Positions 1 to 8,479 of a stretch of 62,742 nucleotides of DNA are shown here, piece by piece. The position numbers were made by a program, and so were the translations under genes. Source of the stretch: Pseudomonadales bacterium (lineage in GTDB: Bacteria; Pseudomonadota; Gammaproteobacteria; Pseudomonadales; Ketobacteraceae); NCBI GenBank assembly GCA_020062665.1, contig JAGUVW010000038.1, positions 1-62,742 of the forward strand, read 5' to 3'. The notes beneath the pieces are model-generated. The model had not been told where the DNA came from, did not search any database, and saw only the letters and a program-made list of their open reading frames with translations. The first letter of the stretch is position 1; every line of letters begins with the position of its first letter.

Positions 1-40
1 AGGGGTAAACTGCTTTCTCTTCTTTGCTGCTGTCATGGAT

Positions 41-100
41 CACCTCTATCGGTAGTTTAACCACCTTAACGAGGTGTCCGGTAGTATTAGACCACTTCAT
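41..100. repeat. nested palindrome and imperfect direct repeat before the tns operon
   Basis: CACCTC (41-46) is the inverse of GAGGTG (71-76). Between them GGTAGTTTAACCACC (51-65) is itself nearly palindromic. A similar stretch, GGTAGTATTAGACCAC, follows at 80-95, giving two copies about 29 bp apart. Such repeats could be an operator for the small gene at 118 or TnsB-binding repeats of a transposon end. The sequence does not decide between these. Confidence 0.3.
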
Positions 101-117
101 ATCGCACGCTTAATTCT

Positions 118-438
118 ATGCAACTGTCCGTGTCAAATTTAAATCAAACGAATACGAAGGCCTGCGCTTCAATTGATCGCGACCTGATAGCTGCACTGGC
201 CCATATGTTGATGAATCACACGAACGTCAAACATGTAGCCCTCAATTGTGAGATCGACGAACCAATGTTCAACGAAATCCAATTCTGCTTGCTAGCGCTA
301 TTTGATTTGGATCTGGTGGAAATAAGAAACAGCGGCGAACCTTCAGTTTCTTACATATTTAAGAAGGATATCGATGCGCTTCAGCGACATTCAATCACTG
401 TAGAGGACATTGAACGTTGGTTTGAAAACATGAATTAA
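118..438 (+). CDS. small hypothetical protein upstream of tnsA
   Basis: A 106-residue soluble protein with no signal peptide or membrane segment, which I do not recognise. It is mixed in charge, with an acidic C-terminal helix-like stretch ending in WFENMN. There is no clear Shine-Dalgarno before the ATG at 118, so the start is uncertain. It points the same way as tnsA and lies 171 bp upstream of it, and repeats at 41-100 sit in its promoter position. By position it may belong to the transposon, for instance as a regulator, but that is inference. Its low GC matches the neighbouring tns genes. Confidence 0.5.
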   Translation: MQLSVSNLNQTNTKACASIDRDLIAALAHMLMNHTNVKHVALNCEIDEPMFNEIQFCLLALFDLDLVEIRNSGEPSVSYIFKKDIDALQRHSITVEDIERWFENMN

Positions 439-444
439 CATTGA

Positions 445-600
445 GAGGAAAAGGTTGAGGTATTTCGTTCAGCAAACAAAGTATCGAGCCTTTTCCTCAT
501 AAACACAAGCGCCTCTTTTGTAATCAGCTCTGATTCTCCAATCAGATCGCTGCGGGGGGGAGCTTTGCCTTCACGCTGCACAACCAACCCGAGGAAAAGG
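445..600 (+). promoter_or_regulatory. possible alternative-hairpin leader of tnsA
   Basis: The 10-mer GAGGAAAAGG occurs twice, at 445-454 and at 591-600, where it forms the tnsA ribosome-binding site. Its exact complement CCTTTTCCTC lies between them at 489-498. An mRNA starting upstream could pair 489-498 with either copy: the first leaves the tnsA RBS free and the second hides it. This is visible complementarity only; no function is shown. Confidence 0.35.
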
Positions 601-609
601 AAAAACATC

Positions 610-1350
610 ATGAACATACAACCGAAACAAAATCTCGCAACACAGCGTCTCGAACCGAGACTACTTGAACATCACTCCGCTTGCGAAACGGTCTTCGCTC
701 CAATCTGGCTGGAAGAAACACGGTTGGTCCCTAAAAAGTCAAAGGGATCCTTCAGAGGAAAATACACTGATCCAAAAACCGGATTACGCCATATCGGTGA
801 AAGTCTCAATGAGCATGGACTTTGTTTTCATGCCGCTTTCGATCCAACCGTCAAACACTTTGTTAGCCACCCCTGTACGTTTGGCTACATCAATCGCCAT
901 GGCAAAGAATCGAAATACAGCCCCGATAAATTGCTAATCCGCCAAGACGACCAATGGGTATTTGTGGAAGTCAAACCGGAAGACAAGATCTATAACATCG
1001 ATTTTTATAACGATTTTCGCTATCTGCGTGGTTTACTCCATAGCATTGGCTGCCACCTTATCCTGACGGTGGATACTGTTATTCGTCGAGAGCCCTTTCT
1101 CTCGAACCTGAAGTTTATCAGCGGCTACGCCAAGCTAATCGTCACCGAAGTGCAATGCCAGTCGCTACTTGACTTTGTATTTTACAACCAAGGCTGCTCA
1201 CTTTCCGAAGCGCTTAAGCACTGTCAAGCGCTCGGCGTTACTCCTGCCATCGTCTATTTCCTTCTGCATCACCGCCGGCTCTTTTGCGACATGGAAACAA
1301 TTATTGATAGACCAACGGCACTATTTCACCCTGATCGAATGGAGGCATGA
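610..1350 (+). CDS. tnsA: TnsA endonuclease of a Tn7-like transposon
   Basis: TnsA is the restriction-like nuclease that cuts the 5' ends of Tn7-type transposons, so that with TnsB both strands are cut and transposition is cut-and-paste. The 246-residue product has the PD-(D/E)xK arrangement: D106 in YSPDKLL and E120-V-K122 in FVEVKPE, plus upstream acidic residues. I chose the ATG at 610, which has the purine-rich GAGGAAAAGGA 8 bases before it. A longer reading from 565 lacks an RBS. The stop overlaps the tnsB start (ATGA), so the two are translationally coupled. The C-terminal part would be the wrapped domain that contacts TnsC. No truncation is seen. Confidence 0.9.
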   Translation: MNIQPKQNLATQRLEPRLLEHHSACETVFAPIWLEETRLVPKKSKGSFRGKYTDPKTGLRHIGESLNEHGLCFHAAFDPTVKHFVSHPCTFGYINRHGKESKYSPDKLLIRQDDQWVFVEVKPEDKIYNIDFYNDFRYLRGLLHSIGCHLILTVDTVIRREPFLSNLKFISGYAKLIVTEVQCQSLLDFVFYNQGCSLSEALKHCQALGVTPAIVYFLLHHRRLFCDMETIIDRPTALFHPDRMEA

Positions 1351-3389
1351 TCATGACTCAGTTTCAAAATTCAGGAACCTTTACTGAAGGCGCGAAATTC
1401 ACTCTCAATGGACGTTTGGGCGTATTCTCGCGCGTGGACAAAAACGGCGGTCAAGTTCAATTGCAGTTCGATAAAGAGCTGCCACGCACTTACACCTACT
1501 CAGCGATCATATCGCTCTATTTTGAGGGAAAACTGATCCTTGGTGAGGTCGCCGACAATGACCGCAAAGAGCGAATTGCGATCTCCGACGAAGATAGGAT
1601 AACCATAAAACAGCGCACTCCGTTTGTCATGCCACTTTTTGAGGAAAAGGCACCGACGTCGCGCGCAGCTCAAAAGCGCGTTCTGCAAAAAGCCAAAGAA
1701 GAGCACCCTTCATACCCTGTATTGACTCTCAATAAAATTGCCAAACTGTACAAGCAGGTCAAAAAGCTCGGTTCAAAAGTTGGATTGCTTGACCCAAAGA
1801 TAGTGCGCAGAAAGCGTTTCGAAATAGATCCCAGACTGTTCAATATCATCGAGTTCTTATATGAGAACAGATATTTAAAAACGCTGAAGGAGAATTACTC
1901 TCAAGGTGATTTTATTACATCGATTAAAGAACAGGTCGATCACGATAACCGACATCTCGACGATGAAGCCAAAATTCCGTATCCGAGCCAATCGACTATC
2001 AGTCGCTATACTCAGGCAAAGTTCAAGCTTGATCCCCTGGAGGTTACCCGGAAACGAGAAGGCGAACAGACATACCGAATTCTCATGAGGGGAATGAAGG
2101 GCGGCCAACAAACTTCGCGCATTTTGGAAGTGCTGGAGATCGATGGCACTCTGCTGGATATCATTATTGGCGATGTCGAAAACGGTATCATCTTGGGCAG
2201 ACCTTATCTGGTCATTACCCGGTGCCGCTATTCCAAGTCAATCTGTGGATATGCATTAGGATTCCAGGGAGAAAGCACTGATCTTATTTCAAAAGCACTT
2301 CGGAATTCTATCGTCCCCAAGGTGGAGCTTCTTAGCCATTACAAAAATGTTCGTAATGAATGGCCATGCAGCGGAATTCCATTTGAAATTGTCGTGGATC
2401 TGGGATCAGGCTTCATATCCGAAAGCTTTGAGGATATGTGTGCCATCCTTGGCGCGCACATCACAAACACTCCTGCCGCATCACCTTGGTTTAAGGGAGC
2501 CATTGAGTCTCTTTTTTCTGGACTTGGGCAAGGCTTACTGGAGCATTTTCCTGCCCATACAAAGAAGGACAAAGATTTAATGGCGATGATACAACAAGGA
2601 AAGGTTCCAGTAGTGTCGCTCACCGAATTCTACGAGCTGCTTCTCGAGTGGATCGTTGACATCTACCAGAAAACCCCTCACGGCGTAACGGCGGTTGTAC
2701 CTGACCAAGCGTGGAGGGCGCAGGAGGATATCGTGAAACCGAGACATCCAAACTCAATCGCCATGTTAGACGTCGCAATGGGACATACGAAGACCGTGAC
2801 CCTTCAGGAATACGGCATACAATTCGAGCATATTCGCTACAAATGCAAGGAAATGGCTCAGGTGTACAAAGCCTGCGGAAAGGGCCAGAAACTTAAAATC
2901 AAGTATCAGGCTGATGATCTTGGCATCATTCATTTTGAAAATCCACTTGACCAAACATGGTATCCAGCGCAATCACAAATGCGCAATTACGCAAAAGGCC
3001 TGAGCATGCGTGAACACAAAATGCACCGACGCCGAATATTGGACGCAAAAATGAAAGCAGTTACAAGCGAATCCTTGCTTCAGTCAAAACTGAACCACAG
3101 AAAGCGCTGCGAGCAGCTCGCTAAAAAGTTCGAAACCAATCGTGCCAAAACATCGCGCAAAGAGCGGTCTGAGTTCAAATTACATCTCGTGCACAGTAGC
3201 GATATTCCGACAAGATCGCTTCAGACCGCAGAACTACTGGGTGCCATCGTAGAAATGAACGGCCTCGCCAGCCTAAAAGACCTTCCCAACATATCGAAAG
3301 GAACTCCAGCAGGCTCAGCGATGTTCGATTTCACAATGTTCAACTCGCTCAACAACGACACACTCCCAAGCGCTGGAGACGACCAATGA
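1347..3389 (+). CDS. tnsB: TnsB DDE transposase of a Tn7-like transposon
   Basis: TnsB binds the transposon ends, cuts the 3' ends and joins them to target DNA through an RNase H-fold DDE site. The 680-residue product carries the triad at D266 (LEIDGTL), D351 (VVDLGSG) and E387 (KGAIESL), with the D-35-E spacing typical of this family (Tn7/Mu/IS481 rve integrases). The first 250 residues would hold the end-binding helix-turn-helix domains. The basic C-terminus (about 560-620, many K/R) and tail would contact TnsC. The start overlaps tnsA by 4 bases and the end overlaps tnsC by 4 bases. A second ATG two codons on (1353) is possible. The gene is intact. Confidence 0.93.
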   Translation: MIMTQFQNSGTFTEGAKFTLNGRLGVFSRVDKNGGQVQLQFDKELPRTYTYSAIISLYFEGKLILGEVADNDRKERIAISDEDRITIKQRTPFVMPLFEEKAPTSRAAQKRVLQKAKEEHPSYPVLTLNKIAKLYKQVKKLGSKVGLLDPKIVRRKRFEIDPRLFNIIEFLYENRYLKTLKENYSQGDFITSIKEQVDHDNRHLDDEAKIPYPSQSTISRYTQAKFKLDPLEVTRKREGEQTYRILMRGMKGGQQTSRILEVLEIDGTLLDIIIGDVENGIILGRPYLVITRCRYSKSICGYALGFQGESTDLISKALRNSIVPKVELLSHYKNVRNEWPCSGIPFEIVVDLGSGFISESFEDMCAILGAHITNTPAASPWFKGAIESLFSGLGQGLLEHFPAHTKKDKDLMAMIQQGKVPVVSLTEFYELLLEWIVDIYQKTPHGVTAVVPDQAWRAQEDIVKPRHPNSIAMLDVAMGHTKTVTLQEYGIQFEHIRYKCKEMAQVYKACGKGQKLKIKYQADDLGIIHFENPLDQTWYPAQSQMRNYAKGLSMREHKMHRRRILDAKMKAVTSESLLQSKLNHRKRCEQLAKKFETNRAKTSRKERSEFKLHLVHSSDIPTRSLQTAELLGAIVEMNGLASLKDLPNISKGTPAGSAMFDFTMFNSLNNDTLPSAGDDQ

Positions 3390-4348
3390 AAATGCAGGAA
3401 CTTAATTCCATGACACCACTGGACGTAGTGAAATCCATCGAAAATAGATTCTATAACCTATCATATTCGGAAAAAGCATTGACTGCACTTCAGGAAGCAG
3501 TTGATGACTACGACGAATCAATTGCCGCTATCAATATTCTCTTAACGGGTGATACAGGCGTAGGAAAAACGACTATTGTAAAGGAATTTGTTCGCCGAAA
3601 TCCTCCACACTGGGAAAAAAGCGACCTTGGTGATATTAAAATATCACCGGTTAAATTCGTTACACTGGGCAGAAATGCCGCTCCACGGGACACGTTAGCA
3701 CGTATCGCAAAGTCTCTCGGCATAGCGCAGTACAACACACTATCCGAGAAAAAACTCATTCCTGAAATCATCGACAAAATAATCTCCCACAAAGTCCGTA
3801 ACTTTGTAGTAGATGAATCCCATCACTTGAATCAGAACCGGCTCGATACCAAGGACGATTCACGGCACATCTTTAAAGATATATCCAATCACCACCCTGT
3901 TGGTTGGACGCTGGTGGGCATGCCAGGAGCAGAAGATGCCGTAAAAGATGAGCTTCAACTCGACAGCCGCTTTTCGAACCACATTCACATACCCCACTAC
4001 GACCTTGTTTCAAAAGACAACATCCAGGAGTTTAAAAGGCTGCTAAATAGCATTGATGAAAATTCACCATTTCGCAACAGCGGGTTCTCGAACCCAGATT
4101 ACTTCGTTCGGCTCTTTATCGCTTCTCGGGGCATATTGCGCACCTTGCTGCGTATCATTGCCTATGCTGGAAAATATGCACGAATGCGAAATTCTCCAAC
4201 CATTGAAATCCAGGACTTTGCATTATCATTCAATTGCCATGCAGGGCCCTCTACCAAAAACATGAAAAACCCTTTTGAGCAGTCGTTCAACACCCTGGTC
4301 AATTCAACAGTGTGGCAAAACACGGGATTAGCAAAAAATGGCACATGA
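3386..4348 (+). CDS. tnsC: TnsC AAA+ target-selection ATPase
   Basis: TnsC is the ATPase that forms a filament on target DNA and links the target selector (TniQ/TnsD) to the TnsAB transposase. The 320-residue protein has a Walker A GDTGVGKT at 55-62 and a Walker B hhhhDE at 139-144 (NFVVDE), followed by the SHHL segment usual in TniB/TnsC proteins. A sensor region follows near LVGMPG. It is shorter than E. coli Tn7 TnsC (555 residues) and closer to TniB-like or CAST-type TnsC sizes. It overlaps tnsB by 4 bases and tniQ by 11. Confidence 0.9.
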   Translation: MKMQELNSMTPLDVVKSIENRFYNLSYSEKALTALQEAVDDYDESIAAINILLTGDTGVGKTTIVKEFVRRNPPHWEKSDLGDIKISPVKFVTLGRNAAPRDTLARIAKSLGIAQYNTLSEKKLIPEIIDKIISHKVRNFVVDESHHLNQNRLDTKDDSRHIFKDISNHHPVGWTLVGMPGAEDAVKDELQLDSRFSNHIHIPHYDLVSKDNIQEFKRLLNSIDENSPFRNSGFSNPDYFVRLFIASRGILRTLLRIIAYAGKYARMRNSPTIEIQDFALSFNCHAGPSTKNMKNPFEQSFNTLVNSTVWQNTGLAKNGT

Positions 4349-5993
4349 ATCTCTTATCCATATACCAGCTTTGCAGCATGATGAATCTTTGCATGGGTTT
4401 AGCTATCGGGCCGCCTGGGCCAATGGGTACAGCTCATCAAGTCAAATGTCCCAAGTGCTATCACCGAACTCAAACGGCAACATCGATAGCCTTGCGAACC
4501 TCGCTCGCCTGGGCTTCGATGTGTCCTCTGGTACTACCAGCCAAAAATTGGCGTGGGTATGTGAACGGGACTTACCTGAATCTCATTCAGTAGATCTCCG
4601 CCTCAACAATCCTCGCTTTTGCACCGTTTGCCTCCAAGGCAAGCGGTATTACCGTGCACTATGGGATCACGCGTTTTACCATGCCTGCCACCTTCACGAG
4701 ACATGGTTATCTACGCATTGTCAGCAATGTGGTGAGCGATACCGATGGACAAACATGCTCAGTTGGCGCTGCAACTGCGGCGAGCCTATTTGCTCTCCTA
4801 AGAACGGTGTAGACACAAGCGTTAACAACGACCTGCTTAGAAGTGCGGTAGACTTGTCCGCTGCTCTGGTAAACGGTTCACTAGACATTAAAGAAATCAC
4901 CTCCGTCGTCGCGAAGCAAATCAGGCCGGGCGCCCAGTTCTCCAGCTTCTTGATGCCAAACCATCTACCCATAGGTACGTTACGAACGCTGGCTGCGTCA
5001 GGTTATTTACGACTCAACGGCGAATGGCCGCAGCTGAGACAGGATTCTTTCATTCCTCTTATCAAGGTACCAATAGCCATAGATCACACAGCGAAGTTAG
5101 CCAATCTCTTCCAGACCAAACCGACTTACTTCCGGGCTGCATTGCGGCAGTTCGGCTCGGTATCGCATGTCGATTCTGGCATGACCATACAGCTGAACGA
5201 CATGATCAGGGATACAGTGAAAGCTATCAACCTCGCTTCCTATTTGGGTGTGGAAACTTCCGTGGTATATGAGTTGGTCGCCTCGGGGTTGTTTCAACTC
5301 ATGGAGCCCAATATCAAAACTCCGGAGGACTGGACCTTTGACCTGTCCAAGATTGAGGCTACGGTCGTTCAGCTTTCAGAAAAGGTATCGATGGTCGATG
5401 ACCCAGTGTCATTGGCAGACATAATGCAAAGCGATGTGCCATCAACTTACAACATAACGGCAAGTGAACTCATTCATCTAGCCGTTGATGGGAAGGAACC
5501 CTATACGACCGGCATTGAAGGTTTTCTAAACCTGCTATTTGATCGCAGTTCAATCGAAGCCTATATGAAACGATCGATTAGGGCATCACTCAAGCCATTT
5601 TCCAGACTCTCAGCATCAAAACTGCTGGGCCTGACTATGTCTGGTTTGGCTGCTCTGGTGAACCACGGCTACCTTGAAGTGGAAAATTGCAGAAGTGCTC
5701 GCGGACAGAAAATGAGTCGTATTACTAACGAATCCATGCGAGGCTTCTTCAACCAATATGTCATCCTGAACTCAATGGCGCTATTGCTGGGCACCCGCCC
5801 CACACAGATAAACAGCTGGCTTGAAAAGAAGGGCATTTTCGCCGTCAGCAAAATACCATACGGCAATTACAATCAGCTCAACATATATACTCGGGGTACA
5901 AAGCTAATTAGAACACTCCAAGCGTTTTGCAATGAACATAACAACCCTTCAGCGATGTCCGCCATAGATATCCCCTTTGACGAACCGTCCTAG
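4338..5993 (+). CDS. tniQ: TniQ/TnsD target-site selector
   Basis: TniQ-family proteins recognise the insertion site and recruit TnsC. The 551-residue product has the N-terminal TniQ zinc-binding layout: C95-x2-C98, then H115-A-C117-H118-x-H120, C128-x2-C131, and a further C145-x-C147. A long C-terminal region, presumably site-specific DNA-binding as in TnsD, completes it. At 551 residues it is TnsD-sized rather than the short TniQ (about 400) of CRISPR-associated transposons. No cas genes are present, so homing to a fixed chromosomal site is the likely mode. No Shine-Dalgarno is visible; the 11-base overlap with tnsC suggests coupled translation. Confidence 0.85.
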   Translation: MAHESLIHIPALQHDESLHGFSYRAAWANGYSSSSQMSQVLSPNSNGNIDSLANLARLGFDVSSGTTSQKLAWVCERDLPESHSVDLRLNNPRFCTVCLQGKRYYRALWDHAFYHACHLHETWLSTHCQQCGERYRWTNMLSWRCNCGEPICSPKNGVDTSVNNDLLRSAVDLSAALVNGSLDIKEITSVVAKQIRPGAQFSSFLMPNHLPIGTLRTLAASGYLRLNGEWPQLRQDSFIPLIKVPIAIDHTAKLANLFQTKPTYFRAALRQFGSVSHVDSGMTIQLNDMIRDTVKAINLASYLGVETSVVYELVASGLFQLMEPNIKTPEDWTFDLSKIEATVVQLSEKVSMVDDPVSLADIMQSDVPSTYNITASELIHLAVDGKEPYTTGIEGFLNLLFDRSSIEAYMKRSIRASLKPFSRLSASKLLGLTMSGLAALVNHGYLEVENCRSARGQKMSRITNESMRGFFNQYVILNSMALLLGTRPTQINSWLEKKGIFAVSKIPYGNYNQLNIYTRGTKLIRTLQAFCNEHNNPSAMSAIDIPFDEPS

Positions 5994-6539
5994 AAACCGG
6001 GCAAGCGGATAAATCAACTGAATATGGTGCATATTCTGAATTTCATGTCACAAACGCAACGGACTTTGAAAACAAGGATAGGCAATCCTGCCTATTGCGA
6101 TGTTGGCATTTTCCCTTTGGCGACTGAAAGCCCGGGGAATACAGGTCACGAAATCGATGTCTATATGTTATGACCGAAGACTTTATGACACCTACTCATT
6201 CATTATCTGCGTCGTCCTACTTCATCAATATACTGACTACATTTTCGCCCCCCTCATTTCTCATCTTTACGAGATGGATAACAGGGGATGTCATGGGCAA
6301 GGTTATACGCGTGCGTGAACATTTTGGACCGCCACAACCTTTGCCAATTCACAGGCACTTCCGCTTCTGCAAAGAAGTAGAGTGAACGGAACCGCCATCC
6401 AGCGATTTAGGTCACCGTTGATGAGCCTCCCCCTCTGGATGATCCTGAATGTAGGTTACGATCGGATAGCTCATATTCTTCAATCCCAATGTATCTACAT
6501 CGTAGAAACTAAGCGCGTCAACATCCCGGATTAAATTAC
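5994..6539. other. gene-free stretch after the tns operon
   Basis: No convincing coding sequence. A 7-bp hairpin ATAGGCA/TGCCTAT with loop ATCC lies at 6078-6095, about 85 bp after tniQ, and could end the operon transcript, although no T-run follows. Nothing else is recognised. Confidence 0.4.
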
Positions 6540-7136
6540 TTATAATTCCCTGACTATTTGACAAATCGGCTCCGGGTCACGCCCATCAATCAACCACTCT
6601 CTGGGTGTCAGCGGTTCCGAACCATTTACCACTTCTAGATCAGGGCATGGATTCATAAAAAAGCGCTCAAAGGCTAATGGATGGACAGCGCTTGGCATCG
6701 CAGATAATACTGCGTCAAATCCTGGTATAATTCGCATCCTGGAGCCGCACTCAATAAACTGAAATTTTGGAAAAACCAATCCATTCGGCCCAGCAATACC
6801 AAACAATTTTCGATCATCGTATAGTCGGCGAACGGCAAGAGCATCCAGCCCCATTAATTCTGCAAGCGACTCTTCAGAAACAGATCTGTTTACGACATCC
6901 ATGTAGGCAATGATCGTATTAGCGATCATCTGGTCCTGAACTTCACCACTGGACTGTTCCAAACTAAAAGGTACGACCGCCGAAAGAAAACGCTTTTCAT
7001 CATCGGTCAGCTGATGACTTTCCGGTTCATCTATTGGATCCAAGTAGCGTCTAAGCGCAGTCAACACTGGCGATAACCGATCAATCTCAGTTACACCTGC
7101 TCGTTTTAACAGCAATATTACCTGTGCAGACAACAT
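6540..7136 (-). CDS. MbcA/ParS/Xre-type antitoxin-like DNA-binding protein, orphan
   Basis: A 198-residue protein whose C-terminus reads like the toxin-binding domain of MbcA/ParS/Xre antitoxins (old DUF2384): a hydrophobic helix, FFMNPCPDLE, then LTPREWLIDGRDPEPICQIV, matching the family pattern of a tryptophan-rich segment followed by GGDPEAV. Residues about 90-125 (LMGLDALAVRRLYDDRKLFG) look like a helix-turn-helix. In this family the antitoxin neutralises a RES-domain toxin that degrades NAD, but no RES gene lies next to it. The ATG at 7136 follows GGTGAG; a TTG at 7169 is an alternative. Palindromes upstream (7336-7369) could be its operator. Family assignment is from pattern memory. Confidence 0.5.
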   Translation of the reverse strand: MLSAQVILLLKRAGVTEIDRLSPVLTALRRYLDPIDEPESHQLTDDEKRFLSAVVPFSLEQSSGEVQDQMIANTIIAYMDVVNRSVSEESLAELMGLDALAVRRLYDDRKLFGIAGPNGLVFPKFQFIECGSRMRIIPGFDAVLSAMPSAVHPLAFERFFMNPCPDLEVVNGSEPLTPREWLIDGRDPEPICQIVREL

Positions 7137-7335
7137 GCGCTCACCGTTACCTATAGGCCTGAGTATCAAACCACTAAAAGATCACACGATTGGAATCATG
7201 ATTGACGAACCCAATCGCATACCAGTCAGTACGAAATCACAGGGTTTTTCTATGTCGATTACGCTCATAGGGTGATTACCAGATTGTGATCAAAACCCTT
7301 GTTCAGCTCATCTGGAGCATAACCAGATTACAGTC

Positions 7336-7369
7336 GTGTCACCTATTTGACACTTGCATGAATGATGCA
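7336..7369. promoter_or_regulatory. two adjacent palindromes upstream of the antitoxin-like gene
   Basis: GTGTCA-cctatt-TGACAC (7336-7353) is followed directly by TGCAT-gaatg-ATGCA (7355-7369). They lie about 200 bp upstream of the leftward gene at 7136. Tandem palindromes suit an operator for an autoregulating antitoxin. The rest of the 7137-7537 gap shows no gene. Confidence 0.3.
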
Positions 7370-7537
7370 TGTATACACAACTTTGGCTAAAGATCCTGCC
7401 CAGCAGACCTCTTGGCAACAAACCCAGAGCAAGTCATCGCAGCCGAACCAGAAGAACTTCGAAGTATTGGGAACAGCAGATAGTTCTATCTAATAATCTA
7501 GTCATGATGAAGTTTTCCTAAGCGTTTGACCCTCTCT

Positions 7538-7714
7538 TTATTTCTTCATGTTTTTCTGTTCCTCATGCAGTCGTTTACCATCTTCTGTTTTCAAAAAGGC
7601 TTCTATGAGCTCTTGGTCGGACGCAGTAAACAATGAATCAGCTCCTTTCCTCGATTTTCCTATATTAGCGAGGATCTTGTTCAATTCATCTGAATACTCG
7701 TTATCGCCAGTCAT
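7538..7714 (-). CDS. small hypothetical protein (58 aa)
   Basis: A charged, probably helical 58-residue protein (many D, E, K) ending in EEQKNMKK. The ATG at 7714 is preceded by GAGG at a spacing of 8, so translation is plausible; a GTG three codons upstream is an alternative. There is no membrane segment, no cysteine and no family I recognise. It stands alone in the accessory region, with AT-rich gaps on both sides. Confidence 0.45.
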   Translation of the reverse strand: MTGDNEYSDELNKILANIGKSRKGADSLFTASDQELIEAFLKTEDGKRLHEEQKNMKK

Positions 7715-8071
7715 CGTATACACCTCACACCCAGAATGTCAGTTTACATTTGGAGCAACCTTGAATTTTCGAGTACACATATTGCATTGCAACGAACACA
7801 AATATCATTCCATAGCTTATACATTTTTCATTTCAAGTTGAACAATCAAAATCCGAGTTTCGTGCCAGAATAAAAGCGATAGAAAACTCATTCATTTTAT
7901 ACTTTTTCAATTAGCAACTTGGTAAGGATTGGCAGAGAGAGGATCACGAGGTCGACATTAATTTCCGGAGGAACGAACTCGCCAAATTCGATGTGTAAAT
8001 CACTGTAAATGGCAACTTTCATTTTCCGAGTTGTCCTGTTTGTCCATAAAGTCACTACCCGATAAAACAAT
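7715..8071. other. AT-rich gap, nothing recognised
   Basis: 357 bp of AT-rich sequence between two small leftward genes. It would contain the promoter of the 58-residue gene. No ORF, terminator or repeat stands out. Confidence 0.4.
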
Positions 8072-8479
8072 TTACCTATTCGCTAATAGCGCAAAATAGG
8101 CCGTCCGATTCATCAGATTGCGTTTTCCGGGGCCGCACAACAAGTAAATCCGGTTTTCGGTTTCGAATATGGCGTTATGGCTGAATTTTTTCATCAGGCT
8201 GGTCATGACGGACTGAAAACCACGTTCTTCTGTATCCACCAAAATGTTCCTGGAATATAGGAAAGCAGGTCTCACATCTCGTACCGCGAGTATTTTCAAA
8301 TCTGTTTCAGTGCTAGCGATATCATTCCAGACCCAGTCAGCAATCACGCAGTAGTGGCGCCCAGGAAAGGTCCGTTCGATCAACGCACAGTATTCCTTTA
8401 ATTTGGCACTCGGAATGCCGTGATCACAGGCATAAACTCCTTGCCGCATGCGCTCAAACTCAACCTGCAAATCAATCAT
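8072..8479 (-). CDS. hypothetical protein, possibly DUF6957 family
   Basis: A 135-residue soluble protein. The pattern YCVIADWVWND, then FLYSRNILVDTEERGFQS and later ENRIYLLCGPGKR resembles the DUF6957 family found in pseudomonad accessory regions, where function is unknown. That match is from memory and not certain. The start is the ATG at 8479. There is no catalytic signature. It sits alone, more than 300 bp from its neighbours, consistent with single-gene cargo of the mobile region. Confidence 0.5.
   Translation of the reverse strand: MIDLQVEFERMRQGVYACDHGIPSAKLKEYCALIERTFPGRHYCVIADWVWNDIASTETDLKILAVRDVRPAFLYSRNILVDTEERGFQSVMTSLMKKFSHNAIFETENRIYLLCGPGKRNLMNRTAYFALLANR

Noticed and set aside
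118-5993. CRISPR-associated transposon (CAST)
   Set aside because: tnsABC-tniQ could belong to one, but no cas6/7/8/5 or cas12k genes and no repeat-spacer array are present, and TniQ is TnsD-sized.
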